A DNA stretch of 9,918 bases from Nitrospinota bacterium (GTDB taxonomy: Bacteria > Nitrospinota > Nitrospinia > UBA9942). Shown here one piece after another: positions 1 to 4,471 of this stretch. The notes beneath the pieces are model-generated. The model did no database searches, had not been told where the DNA came from, and worked only from the letters and a program-made list of their open reading frames with translations. The translations under genes and the position numbers were made by a program. How positions within the stretch are numbered: the stretch's first letter is position 1; each line of letters starts with the position of its first letter. Location: positions 1 to 9,918 of the forward strand of contig JACQEW010000217.1 in the NCBI GenBank assembly GCA_016200365.1, read 5' to 3'.

Positions 1-1
1 T

Positions 2-91
2 AAGGCTGTCCGTCATGCGAAGACAAGGGGAGAATGGTCTCTGCATGACGGCGCTGAAAAATACTGGGAGACGGGTTATAAGAAGAAGTAA
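2..91 (+). CDS. 3' end of a gene starting outside the window (possibly a TRAP-type solute-binding protein)
   Basis: An open frame runs from the left edge to a TAA at 89-91 and gives 29 residues, including the stretch EWSLHDGAEKYW and a lysine-rich end (GYKKK). The composition looks like a real protein C-terminus rather than random translation, and a terminator with a T-tract on this strand follows about 65 bases later. The H-x-GA-x-x-Y/W pattern near the end recalls the C-termini of TAXI-family TRAP transporter binding proteins (HPGA..YY). That resemblance is from memory and rests on few residues, so the function is tentative. The start lies upstream of the window. Confidence 0.5.
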   Translation, partial: KAVRHAKTRGEWSLHDGAEKYWETGYKKK

Positions 92-97
92 AAAAAT

Positions 98-152
98 GTA
101 GAGTTCGTTCCCTGAACGAGCTTTTTATGGCTGTTCTGGGAACAGCCTCTAC
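98..152. repeat. Three-way-junction inverted-repeat element
   Basis: The outer arms GTAGAG (98-103) and CTCTAC (147-152) enclose two perfect hairpins. The first is TCGTTC/GAACGA (105-110 and 114-119, loop CCT). The second is GGCTGTTC/GAACAGCC (129-136 and 140-147, loop TGG). The hairpins are separated by a short T-rich spacer. As single strand or RNA this would fold as a three-way junction. It sits in the convergent gap between the partial gene on the left and the zinc-ribbon gene, and its right arm overlaps that gene's stop codon. It resembles REP-type palindromic elements in design; no family name can be assigned. Confidence 0.7.
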
Positions 153-586
153 GAAAAAGGTCTCTGGTCATAAAGGTCAGAGACCTTTTTTTGTTTTCCG
201 CGAAGGAAAAACCTCATAGAGAATATGCCATAGATGAGAAACAATATGGCAATCAGCCACTTGGTGAAGCTGGTTGTAAAGACAGCCGCTACAAATAAAT
301 AACACCCTATCGAGAATAAAATCGCTCCTATTATAAGCGGTATAAACCTTTTTGTGTTGTTACTTCTCCTATGAGCATTTAGCAATTCCCCTTTTCTCCA
401 CAAATTAATTTTCTCTTTTTTTCTATCTAAAAAAATCTCAAGACGGGAAAAAAGGTTTTGTCCCATCTCCAGTGGGACACGACAGAACATACAGCGGGTA
501 TCTCCTATCTTATTTGGAAATCCACACTTCCAGCAGAGCAAAATCTTTTTATCTATATCTGTCGGGTTTTGGAAATTATCCTTCAT
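149..586 (-). CDS. Small membrane protein with N-terminal zinc ribbon
   Basis: The 145-residue protein has a CxxC...CxxC zinc ribbon at the N-terminus (C18, C21, C32, C35), a charged Lys/Arg-rich stretch (about 50-80), then two hydrophobic segments (about 81-104 and 109-127) that should form a membrane hairpin. No specific family is recognised; proteins of this plan are usually annotated as zinc-ribbon domain-containing. The start overlaps the stop of the AAA+ gene in an ATGA arrangement, so the two are probably translationally coupled. A good Shine-Dalgarno (AAGGGGA on the minus strand, around 596-602) precedes it by about 9 bases. The last dozen or so codons run through the terminator stem and the stop lies in the hairpin element, so the natural C-terminus may have been altered by these insertions. 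Confidence 0.75.
   Translation of the reverse strand: MKDNFQNPTDIDKKILLCWKCGFPNKIGDTRCMFCRVPLEMGQNLFSRLEIFLDRKKEKINLWRKGELLNAHRRSNNTKRFIPLIIGAILFSIGCYLFVAAVFTTSFTKWLIAILFLIYGIFSMRFFLRGKQKKVSDLYDQRPFS
154..192. terminator. Bidirectional intrinsic terminator
   Basis: A perfect stem GGTCTCTG/CAGAGACC (159-166 and 178-185), extended by A5/T5 on its flanks, has an 11-base loop. Seven Ts follow on the plus strand (186-192) and five on the minus strand. It can end transcripts from both convergent units. It lies inside the last codons of the minus-strand zinc-ribbon gene, so the tail of that protein is encoded by the terminator stem. Confidence 0.8.
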
Positions 587-1353
587 CTTAAAAATTCCCC
601 TTCGGATAAATACTCCTTTATCAATTCATGGGTAACCTTCCTTTTATTGCTGATAGAGTAATTATTTATCCTTTGTATAATTGCATGAAGCTCCTTTAGG
701 TCTCGATTAAAATGTGTCAGCAGATAGTCTGCTGTGGAATCCGAGATTATAAGATTTTCATCCAATGCCATCTTTTTTAATATGCTTTTTTTGATTTCAT
801 CGTGATTTGACCTGATGGCTGCAATCATCCCGGATAAAAACCTTGATTTTAAATAATCGTTTAATCCTGTCATCTGGTCGGGCGATTTCCTTCCTGCTAC
901 GGCAATCCTTTTGCCCTTTGATACCAATTCATTGTAAATATGAAACACCTGCTCCTGAACTGCATCTGCACTGTTTATAAGGTGTATATCATCTATCATC
1001 AGCATATCGCTCTTTTTATATTCTCTCGATATATTTATAATCTCTTCATAAGAGAGTGTATTATTGTATCGCATGAGTATATCCGATGATGATACATACA
1101 GTATATTAAGGGAAGGAAAGGATTGTCTTATTGAATTTCCCAATGCGTGCAGTAAATGGGTCTTGCCTGTCCCCCCTCCCCCGCAAATATATAAAGGATT
1201 GATTCCTTCAAAGGGGTTCTTGCTGACATTAAGGGATGCCTTGTAAGCTATCTCATTTTCATCACAAACAACAAAGTTATCGAAGGTATATCTTGGAGTT
1301 GTCTGAAAGTCAAAAATTAACTGCCTGTATTGTATGGGATTGTTGGCTTTCAT
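583..1353 (-). CDS. DnaA/Hda-like AAA+ ATPase without DNA-binding domain
   Basis: The 256-residue protein aligns by eye with DnaA domain III. It has the leading YTFDNFVV segment (22-29), Walker A GGGGTGKT (58-65), Walker B LMIDD (118-122), a box VII arginine finger in SRF (R171) and a sensor II arginine in FNRDL (R217). It ends where domain III ends; the helix-turn-helix domain IV with its DHTTV-type signature is absent, as is domain I. This is the layout of Hda, which promotes DnaA-ATP hydrolysis when bound to the sliding clamp. Residues 11-16 (QLIFDF) match the position and pattern of the clamp-binding hexapeptide of Hda (QLSLPL) and alphaproteobacterial HdaA. A regulatory role in initiation is therefore likely but inferred; a DnaA-recruited loader role is an alternative. 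A stop codon closely precedes the chosen ATG in frame. No clear Shine-Dalgarno is present. First gene of a two-gene operon. Confidence 0.88.
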   Translation of the reverse strand: MKANNPIQYRQLIFDFQTTPRYTFDNFVVCDENEIAYKASLNVSKNPFEGINPLYICGGGGTGKTHLLHALGNSIRQSFPSLNILYVSSSDILMRYNNTLSYEEIINISREYKKSDMLMIDDIHLINSADAVQEQVFHIYNELVSKGKRIAVAGRKSPDQMTGLNDYLKSRFLSGMIAAIRSNHDEIKKSILKKMALDENLIISDSTADYLLTHFNRDLKELHAIIQRINNYSISNKRKVTHELIKEYLSEGEFLR

Positions 1354-1395
1354 AGGCTAAAAAGGTATCTAAAAATGTTGTAATAGGGCATCAAA

Positions 1396-1404
1396 TGTGC
1401 ATAA
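1396..1404 (-). promoter_or_regulatory. DnaA box (TTATGCACA)
   Basis: The minus strand reads TTATGCACA, an exact match to the DnaA-box consensus TTATNCACA. It lies 43 bases upstream of the AAA+ gene start, within its predicted 5' leader. A single 9-mer can occur by chance, but a second consensus box lies 160 bases away in the same gap. Confidence 0.6.
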
Positions 1405-1563
1405 CTTTTACGGACGATATTAAGGGAACGCTATGTAACATGCGAAAAATCAGGATGATACTGCAACATATTGAAATATATAGATATCGCCCGCTTGCAC
1501 AAAGATTAATCATTCTGTTTCAAACCTTGATATTTCAAGCGAAAGCAGGACGGGGAATCTGAG

Positions 1564-1583
1564 TTTTCCACAGGTTATTAACA
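1564..1583 (+). promoter_or_regulatory. Tandem DnaA boxes, one good and one degenerate
   Basis: TTTTCCACA (1564-1572) fits the relaxed consensus TTWTNCACA. Two bases later TTATTAACA (1575-1583) differs from TTATNCACA at one position. The next bases form the near-perfect palindrome TTAACAAATTTTGTTAA (1578-1594), followed by an AT-rich run to about 1630. This tandem-box-plus-AT-rich layout is typical of replication origins and of dnaA promoters. It lies just downstream of the predicted transcription start of the AAA+ gene. Confidence 0.55.
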
Positions 1584-1616
1584 AATTTTGTTAAAAAGTG
1601 ATGACGCTATAAAATG

Positions 1617-1644
1617 ATTATATAGAAAAAGGCGGTTTTGTCAA
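1617..1644 (-). promoter_or_regulatory. Sigma70-type promoter for the AAA+/zinc-ribbon operon
   Basis: On the minus strand a consensus -35 TTGACA (1644-1639), a 16-base spacer and a consensus -10 TATAAT (1622-1617) are visible. Transcription would start near 1610, giving a leader of about 255 bases before the AAA+ gene. Both predicted DnaA-box sites lie within the leader, so DnaA could act as a roadblock or autoregulatory input. Confidence 0.72.
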
Positions 1645-1672
1645 GGAGAGAGGGGGGAAAAGGTATTTTTTC

Positions 1673-1702
1673 TTGACAATCCTCGTCCTTAAAAACTATT
1701 AT
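1673..1702 (+). promoter_or_regulatory. Sigma70-type promoter for the response-regulator operon
   Basis: The plus strand shows TTGACA (1673-1678), an 18-base spacer and TATTAT (1697-1702). It is divergent from the AAA+ operon promoter; the two -35 boxes are 28 bases apart. The downstream leader of about 250 bases contains the inverted-repeat element at 1754-1915, so the transcript start would carry a large hairpin. Confidence 0.6.
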
Positions 1703-1753
1703 AGTAAAGGATAGTTTTCTATTCAAAAAATTTCCGGGTTTTTGAACAAAAAC

Positions 1754-1915
1754 CTGAACACGAATAACACGAATGGGACAAATTACACGAAATAAACAAG
1801 AGGCAAGATGCAGGAAGCAAGATGTAAGATATAAGATTTTTTCTTGCTTCTTGTTTCTTGCTTCTTGTTTCTAATACATTCGTGCCATTCGTATATTCGT
1901 GAAATTCGTGTTCCA
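1754..1915. repeat. Nested inverted-repeat element, CACGAAT outer arms and GCAAGA inner arms
   Basis: The left outer arm (about 1754-1792) repeats the word ACACGAAT. The right outer arm (about 1878-1915) is its reverse complement (ATTCGTG words) with a few mismatches. Between them lies a second inverted pair: purine-rich GCAAGATG/AAGCAAGATG words (about 1798-1837) facing pyrimidine-rich TCTTGCTTCTTG words (about 1840-1870). The inner words recur in the element at 8996-9111. It carries no open reading frame and no transposase. It occupies most of the leader between the promoter and the response-regulator gene. Confidence 0.8.
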
Positions 1916-1961
1916 GAATTTTATAATTTCCTATACCTCTAAGAAAGGATAAAAGTGATTG

Positions 1962-2975
1962 ATGTCAAGGGAGGAGATGGTTTTTTTAGTTGTTGATGAT
2001 ATACCGACGGCGAGGAGAACCATCAGGGCTCTCCTCAATGAAATGGGCTATAAAAATATTTTAGAGGCAAATGACGGGACAACAGCCTACAGGGTTCTTA
2101 AAACCCAGAAGGTAGATTTTGTTATCTGCGACTGGTATATGGAGCAGATGAGCGGTATTGCCCTTCTCAAGGTCATGATGGCTGACCCTGAATTAGACCG
2201 GATACCCTTTTTATTGGTTACAGGAGAAATGGACCTGCAGAAGGTTATAGAGGCAGGAAAGGCAGGGGTAAGCGGCTATATATTAAAGCCCTTTAATTTT
2301 AAGGTGTTTAAGGAGAAGGTCGAGTCAATAATAGGCAGCCAGAACGATCCGAAAGATATAAAGGCGAACCGTCATTACATACGCGGCAGGGAAAATATGG
2401 AGGCGGGGAGATACGATGATGCCATCTCCGAATTCAATCTGGCATTGAATGTTTATAAAAGCGCCGAGGTGTATTATAATATCGGATATATAAAATCCCT
2501 TCAAAAAAAATACGACGAGGCGCTCTATGCTTTCCGAAAGGCGGTGGAGATAAATAATCTCTTCGCAAAGGCTTACAGGAGCATGGGGGAGGTATATTTA
2601 AGAAAGGGTATGCCGAATGATGCCGAAGAATCCTTCAAAAAGGCAGGGGAGATATACATGATGAAGGATATGTCGGAGGAGGCGGAGTCCGCCTTTAAAG
2701 AGGCGTTAAAGATAGACCCGAATACGATAAATATATATAACAGCCTCGGAATCATATATAGAAAAAGAGGGGATTACGATAAGGCGATAAGCCAATACCA
2801 GAAGGCATTAAAAATTGACCCTTCGGATGAAAATATTTATTTTAACATGGCAAGGGCTTATGTCGAAGCAGACGATATTCCAAATGCAATACTATCTCTT
2901 GAAAAGTCGCTTAATATTAACCATGAGTTCTCTCTTGCAAAGGAGATGATTAAAGAATTAAAAGGGGGTATGTAA
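1962..2975 (+). CDS. CheY-like response regulator with C-terminal TPR repeats
   Basis: Residue numbers count from the TTG at 1959. The N-terminal receiver domain (about 8-126) has the acidic pair D13/D14, phospho-acceptor D58 in a CDWYMEQMSG context, T88 and K110, so it should be phosphorylated. From about 135 to 325 follow five to six tetratricopeptide repeats with typical A..YF.KAL.IDP endings, a protein-protein interaction scaffold. There is no DNA-binding or enzymatic output domain. It is likely cytoplasmic, and the partner kinase is not in the window. The start is either TTG 1959 or ATG 1962; AAAGGA (1944-1949) is 9 or 12 bases away. A third ATG (1977) sits only two bases after GGGAGG and is less likely. 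Its stop is one base from the methyltransferase start, so the two genes are co-transcribed. Confidence 0.9.
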   Translation: MSREEMVFLVVDDIPTARRTIRALLNEMGYKNILEANDGTTAYRVLKTQKVDFVICDWYMEQMSGIALLKVMMADPELDRIPFLLVTGEMDLQKVIEAGKAGVSGYILKPFNFKVFKEKVESIIGSQNDPKDIKANRHYIRGRENMEAGRYDDAISEFNLALNVYKSAEVYYNIGYIKSLQKKYDEALYAFRKAVEINNLFAKAYRSMGEVYLRKGMPNDAEESFKKAGEIYMMKDMSEEAESAFKEALKIDPNTINIYNSLGIIYRKRGDYDKAISQYQKALKIDPSDENIYFNMARAYVEADDIPNAILSLEKSLNINHEFSLAKEMIKELKGGM

Positions 2976-2976
2976 G

Positions 2977-3648
2977 ATGATTATCAGAAGAAAAAATTAT
3001 CTGACAATATTTGTTAAAGTAGTCTTTCTTTTCTTTGCCATTACTGCTTCTGCTGAAGAGAGACATCATAACCACTCTCCATTTAAGTCAATCGCCGAAT
3101 ACATCCAGAGAATGGAGAGCCCTGACAGGGTTGAGTGGCAGATGCCTGAGAAGGTTGTTGACTATCTTGCAATTAAAAATGGAGACACAGTGGCGGATAT
3201 AGGAGCAGGGTCGGGTTATTTTACTGTAATATTTTCAAAAAGGGTTGGTGATATGGGGAAGGTCTATGCAGTGGATATTGAAAAAGATATGATAGAATAT
3301 ACAAAGAAGAGGTCACAGAAGGAGGGGCTAAATAATATGAATTATATTTTGGCAAAACCTGACGACCCCCTTCTGCCAAAATCTTCTGTTGACCTGATTT
3401 TTATATGTGATACATATCATCATATTGAAAAGAGGGATAATTATATTAAAATCTTAAAAGATGTTATGAAAAAAGATGGAAGACTTGTTATAGTAGATTT
3501 TCATGCAGTGAATACTCCGGTGGGTCCTCCGCAAAATATGAGGATACCAAAGGAAAAAACAGTGAAAGAGATTTTGAGTGCAGGTTTTAAGGCTGAGGCT
3601 GAGTATTTTTTTCTGCCTTATCAATATTTTCTTATATTTTCAAAGTAA
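2977..3648 (+). CDS. Secreted class I SAM-dependent methyltransferase
   Basis: The 223-residue protein starts with a lysine/arginine patch and a hydrophobic core (about 10-24) ending in TASA before E27, a convincing Sec signal peptide. After a His-rich segment, a Rossmann methyltransferase fold follows: motif I DIGAGSG (74-80), the acidic end of beta-2 at D100 (YAVDIE), and motif VI around DGRLVIVDF (167-175). The fold is that of Methyltransf_11/UbiE-like enzymes. Exported relatives with a similar His-rich N-terminus and an ADIGAG(T/S)GYF motif occur widely in Gram-negative bacteria, with unknown substrate. GGGGG (2964-2968) lies 8 bases before the ATG, inside the end of the response-regulator gene. 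The substrate and the source of S-adenosylmethionine outside the cytoplasm are unknown. Confidence 0.87.
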   Translation: MIIRRKNYLTIFVKVVFLFFAITASAEERHHNHSPFKSIAEYIQRMESPDRVEWQMPEKVVDYLAIKNGDTVADIGAGSGYFTVIFSKRVGDMGKVYAVDIEKDMIEYTKKRSQKEGLNNMNYILAKPDDPLLPKSSVDLIFICDTYHHIEKRDNYIKILKDVMKKDGRLVIVDFHAVNTPVGPPQNMRIPKEKTVKEILSAGFKAEAEYFFLPYQYFLIFSK

Positions 3649-3761
3649 ACCCCGTTAGAAGTTCTCATGAAGTTATCTAACGGTTGATTATTTCACCCAA
3701 TAAGAGACCGAAGGTCTTACGGGGTTCATTGCTTTTCAGTTAGTATAGCTTCTAACGGGGT
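3649..3761. repeat. 113-base element with 13-base perfect terminal inverted repeats (MITE-like)
   Basis: ACCCCGTTAGAAG (3649-3661) and CTTCTAACGGGGT (3749-3761) are perfect inverted repeats. The interior contains a further copy of the TCTAACGG word (about 3675-3682) and a small hairpin AGACC-GAA-GGTCT. No open frame fits inside. The element begins on the base after the methyltransferase stop and ends on the base before the Shine-Dalgarno of the next gene. This size and structure fit a non-autonomous miniature element, but no flanking target-site duplication is obvious. There is no T-tract, so a role as an intrinsic terminator is weak. Confidence 0.75.
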
Positions 3762-3770
3762 AAAGGAGGT
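3762..3770 (+). promoter_or_regulatory. Strong ribosome binding site AAAGGAGGT
   Basis: A near-complete complement to the 16S rRNA tail lies 7 bases before the ATG at 3778. It fixes the start of the broken zinc-ribbon gene and shows that translation initiation there is intact. Confidence 0.85.
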
Positions 3771-3777
3771 TTTATTT

Positions 3778-4340
3778 ATGGATGAAAAAAATGATGAGGT
3801 TAAAGATGCCGATGTAATAGAGGAGGATATTTTAAAGACCTATAAAAGCAAAGATACAAAGGGAAATAAGGAGATACTGAAGGAGAGGTTTTATCACGGC
3901 TCTAAAAAGACGAAGCATCAGATACCTCAATCTGCAAAGAGTGTCATGCAGTATACCGGGGGAAAAAGTGGTTTGTTGATGAGGAATCGTATAAGGCTAA
4001 TATCAAGAAAAAAAGTGCCAATATGGTAATGTGCCCTGCCTGTTTAAAGATAAGAGATAATTTTCCAGGTGGTGTCGTTACCTTAAAAGGTGATTTTCTT
4101 AAAAGCCATGAGGATGAGATTTTAAATCTGGTCAGGAATGAAGGTGAGAGAAGCCTGAGGGATAATCCATTAGAGAGGATTATGGCTATCAATAAAATTA
4201 AAGGTGGGATAGAAATCCAGACAACTAACGAAAAATTAGCCCAGAAGATAGGGAAGGCTGTATATAAGGCATATTCGGGAGAGCTGGAATATAAATGGTC
4301 GGAGCAGAATAAATTCGTGAGGGTGAACTGGAGCAGGTAG
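3778..4340 (+). pseudogene. BCAM0308-type double zinc-ribbon protein, split by a one-base frameshift
   Basis: The frame from 3778 reads a plausible charged N-terminus up to GSKK (3898-3909), then becomes unrelated and stops at 4029. From 3909 the neighbouring frame reads DEASDTSICKECHAVYRGKK and continues, in frame with the ATG at 4023, through MCPACLKIRDNFPGG to the TAG at 4340. Joining the frames at the AAAAAG run (3904-3909) gives about 187 residues with two CxxC zinc-binding pairs (CKEC, CPAC) and the conserved NPLERIM and KFVRVNW stretches of the family annotated as BCAM0308, distantly like NMD3. One missing A in the run explains the break; a sequencing error or programmed -1 slippage on AAA AAG would look the same. 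The second part alone, from ATG 4023, loses the first zinc ligands and has no Shine-Dalgarno. Confidence 0.8.
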
Positions 4341-4351
4341 ATGAGAATTTT

Positions 4352-4458
4352 GCCACAGACAAATAAAGTGAAAGTGAAAGTGAAAGTGAGAAGCAATAGA
4401 TTCCTTACACTTACACTTACACTTACACTTGCACTTGCACTTCTGTTAAGTCTGTGGC
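4352..4458. repeat. Nested inverted-repeat element, CCACAGA outer arms and AAGTGA/CACTTA inner arrays
   Basis: The outer arms GCCACAGAC (4352-4360) and GTCTGTGGC (4450-4458) are perfect inverted repeats. Inside, four to five AAGTGA units (about 4366-4390) face about six CACTTR units (about 4407-4442). The arrays pair at five of every six positions to make a long imperfect hairpin. The flank TTTGCCACAGA (4349-4359) is identical to 8993-9003 at another element. It fills the gap between the zinc-ribbon gene and the carboxylase gene and ends 13 bases before the latter's ATG. Confidence 0.82.
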
Positions 4459-4471
4459 TGAATAGTTATTT

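Noticed and set aside
1422..1533. Short minus-strand frame (about 40 codons) starting with MINLCASGR in the AAA+ gene leader
   Set aside because: No ribosome site, cysteine-rich low-information sequence and no recognisable peptide; could not be supported as a leader peptide.
3904..3909. Programmed -1 frameshift site
   Set aside because: The preceding base is T, so the slippery heptamer is incomplete; the upstream AGGAG is about 18 bases away and no downstream hairpin is evident. A simple indel is preferred.
3944..4396. 150-residue minus-strand frame
   Set aside because: It is the opposite strand of the zinc-ribbon gene plus the AAGTGA repeat, which gives a repetitive LTFTFTF start; the plus strand has conserved protein motifs.
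4366..4442. CRISPR array
   Set aside because: The repeats are 6 bases with no unique spacers, and the two arrays are inverted relative to each other; this is a hairpin element.
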